This document shows, piece after piece, positions 46,207 to 55,345 of a DNA stretch of 64,000 nucleotides. How positions within the stretch are numbered: position 1 is the first letter of the stretch; every line of letters begins with the position of its first letter. Location: assembly GCF_030418165.1 (NCBI RefSeq), contig NZ_JAUHTQ010000005.1:124001-188000 (forward strand), given 5' to 3'. Both the position numbers and the translations under genes were made by a program. Below the pieces are notes generated by a model. The model did not search any database and was not told where the DNA came from. It was given only the letters and a program-made list of their open reading frames with translations. This DNA is from Ureibacillus aquaedulcis (GTDB lineage Bacteria > Bacillota > Bacilli > Bacillales_A > Planococcaceae).

Positions 46207-47934
46207 TTAATCCTCCATTGTTGATAGATCACCTGTTGGCAGTTTTAACTCCCACGCTTTTAGAACCCGGCGCATTATTTTACCGCTTCTAGTTTTCGGA
46301 AGCTTATCCTTAAACTCGATCTCACGTGGTGCTGAATGAGCAGCTAGACCTTTTTTAACAAAATTACGAATATCTTCAGCTAACTGATCACTCTCTTCCA
46401 CACCTTCCCGTAAAGCTATGAACGCTTTAATAATTTCCCCCCGCATTGGATCTGGTTTGCCTATTACGCCTGCTTCAATAACGTCTGGATGCTCAAGCAA
46501 TTTACTCTCTACCTCAAATGGACCCACACGTTCACCTGCTGTCATGATGACATCATCAATACGCCCCTGGAACCAGAAGTATCCCTCATTATCCATATAT
46601 GCTGAATCCCCTGTCACGTACCATTCCTCTTTCAGGAAATACGAGTTGAAGCGCTCAGGATTCCCCCAAATCTCGCGCATCATGGACGGCCAGCCCCTCC
46701 GAATTGCCAAATTACCCATAGTATATGGCGGCACCTCATTTCCTTCATCATCTACAATGCTTGCGTAAATGCCAGGTACAGGTTTCCCCATCGAACCAGG
46801 TTTAATCTCCATGGAAGGATAATTGCAAATTATATGACCACCAGTTTCAGTCATCCACCAAGTATCATGGATTCTATGCCCCAATTCATCCATACCCCAC
46901 CTTACTACCTCCGGATTTAAAGGTTCGCCTACTGAAAGTATATGACGAAGTGTGGAGAGGTCAAACTGCTCCAGCACGCTTGAACCTGCTCCCATCAACA
47001 TTCTAAAAGCTGTAGGCGCACTATACCAAACCGTTACACCATACCGCTCTATCGCACTATACCAATTTTCCGGGCTAAAACGTCCACCAACAATCAGGTT
47101 TGTTGCCCCGCTTAGCCATGGACCAAAAATACCGTAAGCAGTACCGGTAACCCATCCAGGATCTGCAGTGCACCAGAAAATATCTTGTTCCTGTAAATCC
47201 AGAACCCACTGTGCTGTTTGGTAATGCTGAATCATTGCGTTATGAACATGCAAAACACCTTTTGGCGATCCCGTTGAACCGGAAGTATAATGCAGCAGCA
47301 TTCCATCCTCGCGGTCAACCCACTCTATATCAAAAGTACTTGAAGCTTCTTTCATTTGATTTGTAAAGTCCACAATTTTATCATTCTCTTCAATTTGTTC
47401 CCCAACAACGAAGATTTTTTCTAAATGTGGCAGCTTCTCTACTGGCACCCGCTTTAATAGATCCGGAGTCGTAACCAAAGCTTTTGCTTCACTATCCGAT
47501 AAACGGTCATAAACGGCACCTTCCATAAACGCTTCAAACAAAGGACCGACAATAACCCCCATCTTGATGGCACCCAATAGAGAAAAATACAATTCCGGTG
47601 ATCGTGGCATAAAGATAAATAAACGGTCACCTTTTTCCAGCGTAGTATGTTTCTTCAACACATTTGCAGCTTTGTTCGAAAAACGTTTCAAATCATTGAA
47701 GGTGTAGACTTCTTTTCTTGATCCGTCATCGAAAAATAATGCTGCTTTATTTTTTCGAAAACTTTCGGCATGTCGATCAATGGCTTCATAAGCGGCATTA
47801 ACCTTCCCCGATGCATGCCAACTAAATGCTGTTTCTGTCTCTTTCCAATCAAAAGATCCAACTTTTTCATCATAATTGGTTAGATTATGATCCCCGCTAA
47901 CAACAGTTAATCTGTCCGTAATTTTTATCCCCAT
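46207..47934 (-). CDS. acsA: Acetyl-CoA synthetase
   Basis: AcsA activates acetate to acetyl-CoA through acetyl-AMP, allowing growth on acetate. Motifs are LHYTSGSTGSPKGVLHVHN, TWWMTETGGHIICNYP, GEPLNPEV and the C-terminal PKTRSGKIMRRVLKAW, whose SGK lysine is the site acetylated by AcuA and deacetylated by AcuC or SrtN in B. subtilis. ATG 47934 (MGIKITDRL) follows AAAGGGG by eight bases, giving 575 residues (572 in B. subtilis). It is divergent from acuABC; the shared region carries an inverted repeat and a cre-like site. Confidence 0.95.
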   Translation of the reverse strand: MGIKITDRLTVVSGDHNLTNYDEKVGSFDWKETETAFSWHASGKVNAAYEAIDRHAESFRKNKAALFFDDGSRKEVYTFNDLKRFSNKAANVLKKHTTLEKGDRLFIFMPRSPELYFSLLGAIKMGVIVGPLFEAFMEGAVYDRLSDSEAKALVTTPDLLKRVPVEKLPHLEKIFVVGEQIEENDKIVDFTNQMKEASSTFDIEWVDREDGMLLHYTSGSTGSPKGVLHVHNAMIQHYQTAQWVLDLQEQDIFWCTADPGWVTGTAYGIFGPWLSGATNLIVGGRFSPENWYSAIERYGVTVWYSAPTAFRMLMGAGSSVLEQFDLSTLRHILSVGEPLNPEVVRWGMDELGHRIHDTWWMTETGGHIICNYPSMEIKPGSMGKPVPGIYASIVDDEGNEVPPYTMGNLAIRRGWPSMMREIWGNPERFNSYFLKEEWYVTGDSAYMDNEGYFWFQGRIDDVIMTAGERVGPFEVESKLLEHPDVIEAGVIGKPDPMRGEIIKAFIALREGVEESDQLAEDIRNFVKKGLAAHSAPREIEFKDKLPKTRSGKIMRRVLKAWELKLPTGDLSTMED

Positions 47935-48034
47935 AAAAATTACCCCTTTCAACTCAATTTCTCCTCAAACTTCACAACTTTAAATATTGCGGAATAAAAT
48001 TATCCACTACTTGTTGTGACAAGGTGATAATTTT

Positions 48035-48071
48035 CCAATCTATAATACTAAGTGCAAGTAATATAGATTGG
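48035..48071. promoter_or_regulatory. Long inverted repeat between acsA and acuA
   Basis: CCAATCTATA and TATAGATTGG, extended inside by ACT/AGT, form a 37-bp imperfect palindrome 101 bases upstream of acsA and 146 upstream of acuA. There is no T-run and no gene end, so an operator or a leader hairpin of the acsA mRNA is more likely than a terminator. Confidence 0.5.
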
Positions 48072-48151
48072 CGCCCTTACATTTTACAATATTCTGAACA
48101 TTTTGAGTTAAATATTTTCAATTTTATAACAATTACTGTATTTTTAACAAA

Positions 48152-48165
48152 TAACAGCGATTTTA
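48152..48165. promoter_or_regulatory. cre-like site upstream of acuABC
   Basis: TAACAGCGATTTTA fits the CcpA consensus with two mismatches when read on the minus strand and lies about 15 bases upstream of TATAAT (48180-48185), the probable acuA -10 box. CcpA control of acsA/acuABC is known in B. subtilis. Confidence 0.35.
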
Positions 48166-48216
48166 TGCAGTATTTATCATATAATTGAATTATCAAATTC
48201 ATGTGGAGCGAATGAA

Positions 48217-48849
48217 ATGAAACATACTAAAACCTTTTATTCCATAGAAATGGAAACAAGGCATGGACTAGTCACAATCGAAGGTCCGGTGCCTTCACAG
48301 CTGCTAGAAGAATATACTTTTCATGAAGATTTAATATCATTTAGACCGTCCAAGCAACAGCAAAAGGCACTGGTTGAGATTGCAAAACTTGAAGAAGGAA
48401 GAATTATAATCATCCGCAAGGACGAAACCGTCGTTGGCTATGTTACATATCTGTATCCCGATCCATTGGAGAGGTGGGCCGAGGATCAAATAGAAAATAT
48501 GATAGAACTCGGTGCAATTGAAGTGATTCCCTCTTACCGTGGTTGTGGGGTAGGAAAGAAATTACTGCTTGTATCTTTTATGGATGATGCCATGGAAGAT
48601 TACTTGGTCATTACCACTGAATACTATTGGCATTGGGATTTAAAAGGTACGGGGTTAAATGTATGGGACTATCGAAAAATGATGGAGAGATTGATGAAGA
48701 ATGTCGATTTCGCATATTACGCAACAGATGATCCCGAAATCACATCCCATCCTGCTAATTGCTTAATGGCACGCGTTGGCAAACGGGTAAATAATGATAC
48801 AATGGAAAGATTTGATCGATTACGCTTTAAAAATCGTTTCATGTACTAA
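48217..48849 (+). CDS. acuA: Protein acetyltransferase AcuA (GNAT family)
   Basis: AcuA acetylates the active-site lysine of AcsA and shuts it off. It is a 210-residue GNAT-fold protein; the acetyl-CoA pyrophosphate loop appears as PSYRGCGVGKKLLLVSF (about residues 107-123). The conserved N-terminal MKHTKTFYS and the YYWHWDLKGTGLNVWDYR stretch fit the AcuA family. ATG 48217 follows GGAG by eight bases. It is first in acuABC and acuB begins 18 bases after it. Confidence 0.93.
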   Translation: MKHTKTFYSIEMETRHGLVTIEGPVPSQLLEEYTFHEDLISFRPSKQQQKALVEIAKLEEGRIIIIRKDETVVGYVTYLYPDPLERWAEDQIENMIELGAIEVIPSYRGCGVGKKLLLVSFMDDAMEDYLVITTEYYWHWDLKGTGLNVWDYRKMMERLMKNVDFAYYATDDPEITSHPANCLMARVGKRVNNDTMERFDRLRFKNRFMY

Positions 48850-48867
48850 TTGAAAGGGGCAAGCAAC

Positions 48868-49521
48868 ATGATGATTATTGAAGAGATTATGAATAAAGAT
48901 GTCCATTCATTGGCACCTTCCGATACAGTAAAAGATGCAATCAAAATTATGAGGGAGAAGAAAATCAGACATTTGCCGATAGTCGATGAAAGAGAAAAGG
49001 TAGTCGGGATCATTACCGCGCATGATCTAAAAAACATATTACCATCTTCCGTAAAGGAAGATTCAAACTTCACAACCTATGAAACAACTCTTGAAAAAAT
49101 CATGGTAAAGAACCCTTTAATCGGACATCCACTTGATTTTATCGAAGAGGTTGCCCTTACACTCTATGAATCTAAAATTAGTTGTCTGCCGATTGTATCT
49201 GGCGGCAAATTGGTTGGCATCGTAACAACGACAGATTTGCTTTATACATATATTGAGTTGACTGGAGCGAATAGGCCTTCATCCAAGATTGATATAAGAG
49301 TAAAAGATAAGCCTGGGATATTATCGGATATTACCGAAATCTTTAAAAAGCATCATGCCAATGTCCTAAGTGTATTAGTTTATCCAAGTAGCCATCATAC
49401 AGAAAACAAAATTATAAGTGTCCGGGTTCAAATCATTAATCCGCTGTCCATAATTGAAGACTTGCGCAAAGAAGGCTTTGATGTATTATGGCCAAATCTG
49501 CCTGGAGCTGGCGGCCTATGA
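48868..49521 (+). CDS. acuB: AcuB, CBS-ACT domain protein
   Basis: AcuB is needed for normal acetoin/acetate use, but its molecular role is unresolved. Two CBS domains (about 1-60 and 70-130) are followed by an ACT domain (SSKIDIRVKDKPGILSDITE onward, about 138-210), an arrangement that suggests binding of adenine nucleotides and an amino acid or other small ligand. ATG 48868 is eight bases after AAGGGG (a second ATG follows at once); the upstream TTG is disregarded. Its stop overlaps acuC (ATGA). Confidence 0.9.
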   Translation: MMIIEEIMNKDVHSLAPSDTVKDAIKIMREKKIRHLPIVDEREKVVGIITAHDLKNILPSSVKEDSNFTTYETTLEKIMVKNPLIGHPLDFIEEVALTLYESKISCLPIVSGGKLVGIVTTTDLLYTYIELTGANRPSSKIDIRVKDKPGILSDITEIFKKHHANVLSVLVYPSSHHTENKIISVRVQIINPLSIIEDLRKEGFDVLWPNLPGAGGL

Positions 49522-50675
49522 AAAATGCCGTATTTATTTATTCGCCGGAACAACTTGGATATAAGTTTTCGCAATCTCACCCATTCAATCATAAGCGACT
49601 ACTTTTAACAATTGATCTACTAAAAGAAATTCATGCACTATCAGAGGAAAATATTGTACCTGCCAGAATTGCGACAGATGAAGAAATAGCACTTGGTCAT
49701 GATAAAAAATATATCGATATTGTGAAAAAAGCGGGCCATGGCCTATTAACTCCTAAGGAATGCGAAAATTACGGAATTGGTACAGAAGATACACCCATCT
49801 TTGACAATATGCATGAAGCAAGTGCATTATTGGTCGGAAGTACATTGCAAGCAGTAGATTACGTTATGCAAGGTAAAAGCCGCCATGCCATAAACCTGGG
49901 CGGTGGACTTCATCATGGGTTTTATGGACGTGCATCGGGTTTTTGCATCTATAATGACAGTACGGTTGCAATTCGCTATATGCAAAGAAAATATAATGCA
50001 AGAGTTTTGTATATCGATACAGATGCCCATCATGGAGATGGGGTTCAATGGGCTTTTTATGATGATCCTGATGTTTGTACACTTTCCATTCACGAAACCG
50101 GTCGCTATTTATTTCCTGGTACGGGGAATGTAACAGAACGCGGCAACGGTCAAGGGTATGGTACGTCATTTAATTTTCCGATTGATGCCTTTACGGAAGA
50201 TGAGAGTTATCTAGAAATTTATGAACAGGCGGTAAGAGAAGTATTTGAGTATTTTAAGCCGGATGTGGTCATTACACAAAATGGTGCTGACGCACACTAC
50301 TTTGACCCGCTTACCCATCTTTATGGAACGATGAAAATCTATCGGGAAATACCAAGATTGGCTCATCAATTAGCTCATGAATACTGTGATGGAAAATGGA
50401 TTGCTGTTGGGGGTGGCGGGTACGATATATGGCGCGTTGTTCCTAGAGCCTGGTCCTTTATCTGGACTGAGATGAATGACCTGCCTTCACCCACTGGTTC
50501 CCTCCCAAAAAACTGGTTGGATAAATGGCAGCCTGAATCTCCTGTACCGCTTATTCCAACCTGGGAAGATCCAAATCCTTTATATGAACCAGTTCCACGA
50601 AAGATGGAGATTGAAGAAAAAAATGCCCAAATGCTCATGAAAGCACTCCATATGATTCGCAATGAAAAAAGATAG
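49518..50675 (+). CDS. acuC: Acetoin utilization deacetylase AcuC (HDAC class I-like)
   Basis: AcuC is a zinc-dependent deacetylase that removes the acetyl group from AcsA. It has histone-deacetylase motifs: ALGHDKKYID, NLGGGLHHGFYGRASGFCIYND with the catalytic histidine pair, the metal ligands in YIDTDAHHGDGVQWAF, and NGADAHYFDPL. ATG 49518 overlaps the acuB stop in ATGA, giving 385 residues (387 in B. subtilis). It is the last gene of acuABC, convergent with ccpA over a shared terminator. Confidence 0.94.
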   Translation: MKNAVFIYSPEQLGYKFSQSHPFNHKRLLLTIDLLKEIHALSEENIVPARIATDEEIALGHDKKYIDIVKKAGHGLLTPKECENYGIGTEDTPIFDNMHEASALLVGSTLQAVDYVMQGKSRHAINLGGGLHHGFYGRASGFCIYNDSTVAIRYMQRKYNARVLYIDTDAHHGDGVQWAFYDDPDVCTLSIHETGRYLFPGTGNVTERGNGQGYGTSFNFPIDAFTEDESYLEIYEQAVREVFEYFKPDVVITQNGADAHYFDPLTHLYGTMKIYREIPRLAHQLAHEYCDGKWIAVGGGGYDIWRVVPRAWSFIWTEMNDLPSPTGSLPKNWLDKWQPESPVPLIPTWEDPNPLYEPVPRKMEIEEKNAQMLMKALHMIRNEKR

Positions 50676-50679
50676 ATGA

Positions 50680-50713
50680 AAAGGCAGCTCCGCTAAAAAA
50701 CGAGCTGCCCTTT
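50680..50713. terminator. Bidirectional terminator of acuABC and ccpA
   Basis: AAAAGGCAGCTC pairs with GAGCTGCCCTTT over an 11-base loop; T-rich sequence follows in both directions. Confidence 0.82.
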
Positions 50714-50714
50714 A

Positions 50715-51713
50715 TTATTTAACCGAGTTGCGCATTTCGATCCGGTGAGGAATGATAACTGATTGGTCTTCTATATTTTCTTTATTCATCAGTTTTGTCA
50801 GTAACCGCATGGCAACAGCACCTATATCGTATAAAGGCAACACAACACTTGTAAGTTGAGGGCGAACCATACGGGCAAGTTTTGAATTCTCGAAGCTGAT
50901 GACTTCAATCTCATCCGGAACCTTTTTCCCGTTATCCTGTGCACCATGGATCAGTCCAATTGCTAATTCATCGCTTCCCGCAAAGAATGCAGTTGGCGGC
51001 TGCTCAAGTTCACTTAAGCTCTCCCATGCTTCAAGACCACTATCATAAGTATCATCATCAGAAATGATTAACTTTTCATCAATCACGATATTAGCATCCG
51101 ATAGTGCTTTTTTATAAGCTTCTATTTTAAACTTGGAATTTATTGTATAGGCAAGAGGACCTGTAACAATTGCAATCCGCTTATGTCCATTTGCTATCAA
51201 CATTTGGACAGCTTCTAAAGAGGCTTGGAAGTAATCAATGTTAACCGAAGGGAATTTGTCCGTCTCATCGACCGAACCGGCAAGTACAATGGGTACAGGC
51301 GAATGATCCATCGATTGATGCAGCTTTTCTGTTACTGCATCACTCATCATGACGATTCCATCCACTTGCTTCCCCAACATGGTATCTAATAGATTCAGCT
51401 CTTTGTCTTCATTTTGGTCAGAATTCGCCAAAATTATATTATAACGATACATCGTTGCAATATCTTCTATACCACGGGCTGCCTCGGCATATATGTTATT
51501 TGATATATCTGGAATAATAACTCCAACAGTAGTAGTTTTTTTACTAGCCAACCCTCGTGCTACCGCATTTGGTCGATACTCTAAGCGTTCTATAACTTCC
51601 AGCACTTTTTTTCTTGTAGCAGGTTTTACATTTTGGTTTCCGTTAACTACACGTGACACTGTTGCCATTGATACATTGGCTTCACGTGCAACATCATAAA
51701 TTGTTACAGTCAA
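50715..51713 (-). CDS. ccpA: Catabolite control protein A
   Basis: CcpA is the LacI-family master regulator of carbon catabolite control, binding cre sites with HPr-Ser46-P. The HTH is at residues 1-25 ([20 protein letters not shown]), the hinge with [17 protein letters not shown] at about 48-64, then the periplasmic-binding-like core. Identity with B. subtilis CcpA is high throughout the N-terminal half. The start is TTG at 51713, eight bases after AAAGGAGG. It follows aroA in the same direction, with aroA ended by its own terminator. Confidence 0.95.
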   Translation of the reverse strand: MTVTIYDVAREANVSMATVSRVVNGNQNVKPATRKKVLEVIERLEYRPNAVARGLASKKTTTVGVIIPDISNNIYAEAARGIEDIATMYRYNIILANSDQNEDKELNLLDTMLGKQVDGIVMMSDAVTEKLHQSMDHSPVPIVLAGSVDETDKFPSVNIDYFQASLEAVQMLIANGHKRIAIVTGPLAYTINSKFKIEAYKKALSDANIVIDEKLIISDDDTYDSGLEAWESLSELEQPPTAFFAGSDELAIGLIHGAQDNGKKVPDEIEVISFENSKLARMVRPQLTSVVLPLYDIGAVAMRLLTKLMNKENIEDQSVIIPHRIEMRNSVK

Positions 51714-51842
51714 AGGATACGCCTCCTTTTAAGTCAAATTAGTATTTCCATCATACGACAATATCCATTTCTTTTTCAATATAAAGCATATAATCTTTAG
51801 AAAGATTAAACATTTGTCATATCATCCACTATAAACAACGAA

Positions 51843-51881
51843 CAAAAAGAAAGCCCAAAAGTATTCAAATCATACTTTTGG
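51843..51881 (-). terminator. Terminator of aroA
   Basis: CCAAAAGTAT and ATACTTTTGG form a perfect stem with a seven-base loop, followed on the minus strand by GCTTTCTTTTTGTT. Confidence 0.8.
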
Positions 51882-51894
51882 ACTTAAAAGTTAT

Positions 51895-52980
51895 TTATGC
51901 TTTTAACTCATATTGTTTCATGAATTTTTGAATTTCGTTATAGAATGCATCGAACTCCGGGATATCCATTTGTTGCTGCGAATCCGAAAGTGCTACAGAT
52001 GGATCTGGATGTACTTCTGCCATAACTCCGTCAGCACCAATCGCGATGGCTGCTTTTGCACAAGGCAATAGTAGATCACGACGGCCAGTTGAGTGAGTTA
52101 CATCGACAAACACAGGTAAATGTGTTTCTTGTTTTAGAATTGGCACAGCAGAAATATCTAAAGTATTACGTGTTGCTTTCTCGTAAGTACGGATACCGCG
52201 CTCACATAACATAATATTTTCATTTCCTTTAGACATGATATATTCGGCAGCATGTATGAATTCATCAATTGTAGCTGCTAAACCACGCTTTAAAAGAACC
52301 GGTTTGTTTGTCGCACCGACAGCTTTCAATAACTCGAAGTTTTGCATATTGCGTGCACCAATTTGAATAACATCGATATAATCCAATGCTTCTTCAATAT
52401 GGGCAGGTGTTACGATTTCTGTCACAACTGCCAACCCGTATTCTTTTGAAATTTGTTTTAAAATTTTAAGCCCTTCCAGACCTAACCCCTGGAAGTCATA
52501 TGGCGATGTACGAGGTTTGTATGCTCCACCACGAATCATTTTTAACCCTTTTGCTTGGATTGAAGCTGCAACAGCTGCAACTTGTTCGTATGACTCTACC
52601 GAACATGGGCCAAATACGAATGTTGGGTTGCCTGATCCTACTGTTTCGCCATTTATTTCTACTACTGTATCTTCTGATTTCTTCTTGCGCGATACAAGAA
52701 GTTCTTTTTTCTTGTCTGCTTCAAGCTGCTTTAATGCTGTTTTAAATATTTGCTTAAAAATATAATCGACCGTCATTTGGTTTAACGGACCTTTATTATG
52801 TTCTTTTAAAAGATTTAACATATGGCGTTCACGAAGAGGATCATATCGGTTAACACCTTGTTTTCCTTTAATTTTGCCAATCTCGTCGACAATCTCTGCT
52901 CGTTCATTAATTAAACGTAAGATTTCTATGTTTAATTCGTCTATCTGACCTCGTAATGCTTCTAAATTTTGCTCACTCAT
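51895..52980 (-). CDS. aroA: Chorismate mutase - DAHP synthase (AroA/AroG type)
   Basis: A fused enzyme: an AroQ-type chorismate mutase (residues 1-90, [20 protein letters not shown]) joined to a 3-deoxy-7-phosphoheptulonate synthase (about 105-355, with [29 protein letters not shown] and [20 protein letters not shown]). The N-terminal domain serves as feedback sensor for chorismate/prephenate in B. subtilis. ATG 52980 follows AGGAGAGGAG. It has a strong promoter with a perfect palindrome just downstream, and is divergent from the FtsA-like gene. Confidence 0.95.
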   Translation of the reverse strand: MSEQNLEALRGQIDELNIEILRLINERAEIVDEIGKIKGKQGVNRYDPLRERHMLNLLKEHNKGPLNQMTVDYIFKQIFKTALKQLEADKKKELLVSRKKKSEDTVVEINGETVGSGNPTFVFGPCSVESYEQVAAVAASIQAKGLKMIRGGAYKPRTSPYDFQGLGLEGLKILKQISKEYGLAVVTEIVTPAHIEEALDYIDVIQIGARNMQNFELLKAVGATNKPVLLKRGLAATIDEFIHAAEYIMSKGNENIMLCERGIRTYEKATRNTLDISAVPILKQETHLPVFVDVTHSTGRRDLLLPCAKAAIAIGADGVMAEVHPDPSVALSDSQQQMDIPEFDAFYNEIQKFMKQYELKA

Positions 52981-53029
52981 TTCTTTTCTCCTCTCCTTTT
53001 GTGTATGTTACTCTTTTTTGAAGAACATC

Positions 53030-53048
53030 AAAATGTATGATACATTTT
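53030..53048. promoter_or_regulatory. Perfect 19-bp palindrome in the aroA leader
   Basis: AAAATGTAT and ATACATTTT surround one G. The palindrome begins about eight bases after the predicted aroA start point, a classic repressor position. It does not match cre, CodY or AhrC consensus sites. A regulator of aromatic amino acid synthesis is inferred. Confidence 0.6.
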
Positions 53049-53062
53049 AAGTTAATAATCAT

Positions 53063-53091
53063 ATTATAATCAACAAATTTCAAATTGTCAC
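53063..53091 (-). promoter_or_regulatory. SigA promoter of aroA
   Basis: GTGACA (53086-53091) and TATAAT (53063-53068) on the minus strand are exactly 17 bases apart. A TATAAT on the plus strand (53065-53070) overlaps it and may serve the divergent FtsA-like gene. Confidence 0.75.
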
Positions 53092-53099
53092 GCTTTTTT

Positions 53100-53123
53100 C
53101 TTTAGCGATTCAACTCGCTAAAG
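53100..53123 (+). promoter_or_regulatory. Hairpin in the FtsA-like gene leader
   Basis: CTTTAGCGA and TCGCTAAAG form a perfect nine-base stem with a six-base loop, 38 bases before the start codon. The following TGTCTTTG is a poor U-run. It could affect translation or be a protein site. Confidence 0.45.
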
Positions 53124-53160
53124 TGTCTTTGTTGATTTTCCTTGAAAGGAAGCGATTTCA

Positions 53161-55302
53161 CTGAGTTCAAGATTATTTGCATTGGATATTGGTACACGTT
53201 CAGTCGTTGGCATTATTCTTGAGGCGCACAACGAGCATTTTCATGTAATTGATATTCTTATAAAAGAACATAAAGAGCGGGCTATGGTAGATGGACAAAT
53301 ACATAATGTTTTATATGTGGCAGACTTAATAAAAGAAATAAAAAGTGAACTTGAACACAAGTATGGACCTTTATCAAAAGTGAGTGTTGCAGCTGCAGGC
53401 CGTGCATTAAAAACAGAGCAAGCCAGCAGTACCATCAACATTAAAAATCGTCCCATTTTTACTGAAGAAGACATTGGCCGCCTTGAGCTGCAGGCGGTTC
53501 AACTAGCGCAGGCAAAGCTTCTCTCTTCCAAAAAAGATGAAAATATAAGTCACTATTATTGTGTTGGCTACTCCGTACTATTTTATAAGCTCGATGGAGA
53601 AGAAATAGGCAGTTTAGTAGACCAGCAAGGTGATGAAGCTACAGTTGAGGTAATTGCGACGTTTTTACCAAGAGTTGTCGTAGAATCTTTGCTAGCTGCA
53701 TTGAAACGGGCTGAGCTGGAAATGGAAGCATTAACTCTTGAACCAATAGCTGCCATTAACGTGTTGATTCCACCTTCGATGAGACGTTTAAATGTCGCTT
53801 TGGTTGATATTGGTGCAGGTACTTCTGATATTGCCATAACCGATAAAGGAACGGTTGTAGCTTATGGAATGGTACCAACTGCCGGGGATGAAGTTACCGA
53901 GGCATTAAGCGATCACTATTTGCTGGATTTTCCGGTCGCAGAAGCGGCAAAACGACAATTATCAACTGAAGAAAACGTGGTGATACAGGATATTCTAGGA
54001 TTCGAGCAAACCTTTCCTAAAGAAGAAGTGATCCAAGCAATTCACCCTTCTGTAGAAGCGCTTGCACAGGCAATTGGCGGTGAAGTACTTAGGTTGAATA
54101 ATCAAATCCCCCCGAAAGCTGTTATGCTGGTTGGTGGAGGAAGTTTAACACCCAATCTGCCAAGCACATTGAGCAAGATTCTAAAGCTACCGTCAAATCG
54201 CGTAGCTGTTCGGGGAATCGACGCAATTCAAAACTTGACGAAGGAAGAGTCAATACCAGCTACTCCAGAACTAGTGACCCCAATTGGAATAGCGATTGCT
54301 GCAAGGAAAGCACCTATTCAGTATATGTCAGTAAGCGTAAATGAACAGGTTGTAAGACTATTTGAACTAAAGGAAATGACGGTTGCAGATGCTTTTTTAT
54401 CAGCGAATTTACGGGCAAATCAACTTTATGGCAAACCTGGCCAAGGAATGGCCATTACAGTAAACAACCAGGATATCTTGATTCCAGGTGGACATGGGCA
54501 TCCGGCAAGGATACTGGTTAATGGGGAAAATGCTTCTACCAAAACGAAGATAAAAAATGGGGATGTTATTTCCCTCATCGAAGGGCGAAATGGGGACGAT
54601 GCAATGGCAACCGTTCGGGACATCGTGGACGAAGCACTAATTAAAAATGTAACTGTCCAGGATATGCAGTATACAGTTGAGCCTATCGTTAAAATAAACA
54701 ATACATTATGTTCGGTTGACCAAGTGCTGAAGGATAGGGACTCACTTCTTGTTGAAACAATTGAAACGGTAGAAGAGTTGCTTCTTCATACCAAACAAGC
54801 AGACCTATTACAGAAATTAAATTCATTTTATTTAACGGTGGATGGAAAACCTGTTTTCTTTCCCGAGTATTCCTCAAAGTTACTATTGAACGGTAAACCC
54901 TATAAAACTACTTATCCATTTAAGAATGGGGACGCCATAATAATTGAAGATAGTGCAGTTCCTACAATAGAAATGATTGCAAATAAGTTGAACTTGATGC
55001 TTGAAGAAAAAATCACCGTTTTCTTTCTGCACGAAGCATTGGAACTAAAAAAGATACGCACCGAAATATTATATAATGGCGAAGCGGTACAAGCCTCTCA
55101 AATGGTGTCAAACGGTTCTTCCCTATCCATTGTCGAAAAGGATACCAACCGCTGGATCTACCAGGATATATTCCGTTTCTCTAGCTGGCAGTTGCCGCAA
55201 AACTTCAATGGCCAATTTACAATATTGCGGAATGGACAGCCTTCTTCTTTCGATGAAGAAATCTTTGGAGGCGACCAGCTCGAGATTATTCTAACTCAAT
55301 AA
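53161..55302 (+). CDS. Large FtsA-like ASKHA ATPase with C-terminal beta-grasp-like repeats
   Basis: About 713 residues. The N-terminal 390 form an FtsA/PilM-type actin-fold ATPase: phosphate-1 loop LFALDIGTRSVVG, phosphate-2 ALVDIGAGTSDIAI, and adenosine motif KAVMLVGGGSLTPNLPSTL. The remaining 320 residues contain at least four similar segments (VNGENASTKTKIKNGDVISL, LNGKPYKTTYPFKNGDAIII, YNGEAVQASQMVSNGSSLSI, LRNGQPSSFDEEIFGGDQLE), each of beta-grasp/SLBB look. TTG 53182 would cut the phosphate-1 strand, and an in-frame stop lies at 53143, so CTG 53161, ten bases after AAAGGA, is the likely start. No ftsZ is adjacent. Annotated in databases at best as FtsA-like; its role is unknown. Confidence 0.75.
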   Translation: MSSRLFALDIGTRSVVGIILEAHNEHFHVIDILIKEHKERAMVDGQIHNVLYVADLIKEIKSELEHKYGPLSKVSVAAAGRALKTEQASSTINIKNRPIFTEEDIGRLELQAVQLAQAKLLSSKKDENISHYYCVGYSVLFYKLDGEEIGSLVDQQGDEATVEVIATFLPRVVVESLLAALKRAELEMEALTLEPIAAINVLIPPSMRRLNVALVDIGAGTSDIAITDKGTVVAYGMVPTAGDEVTEALSDHYLLDFPVAEAAKRQLSTEENVVIQDILGFEQTFPKEEVIQAIHPSVEALAQAIGGEVLRLNNQIPPKAVMLVGGGSLTPNLPSTLSKILKLPSNRVAVRGIDAIQNLTKEESIPATPELVTPIGIAIAARKAPIQYMSVSVNEQVVRLFELKEMTVADAFLSANLRANQLYGKPGQGMAITVNNQDILIPGGHGHPARILVNGENASTKTKIKNGDVISLIEGRNGDDAMATVRDIVDEALIKNVTVQDMQYTVEPIVKINNTLCSVDQVLKDRDSLLVETIETVEELLLHTKQADLLQKLNSFYLTVDGKPVFFPEYSSKLLLNGKPYKTTYPFKNGDAIIIEDSAVPTIEMIANKLNLMLEEKITVFFLHEALELKKIRTEILYNGEAVQASQMVSNGSSLSIVEKDTNRWIYQDIFRFSSWQLPQNFNGQFTILRNGQPSSFDEEIFGGDQLEIILTQ

Positions 55303-55345
55303 ATCTTGGGACATTAGGATAGAGTTTAAAAAGTATTTTTATGAG

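Noticed and set aside
53182-55302. TTG 53182 as start of the FtsA-like gene
   Set aside because: It would remove the first strand of the nucleotide-binding loop and has no ribosome site at the right distance.
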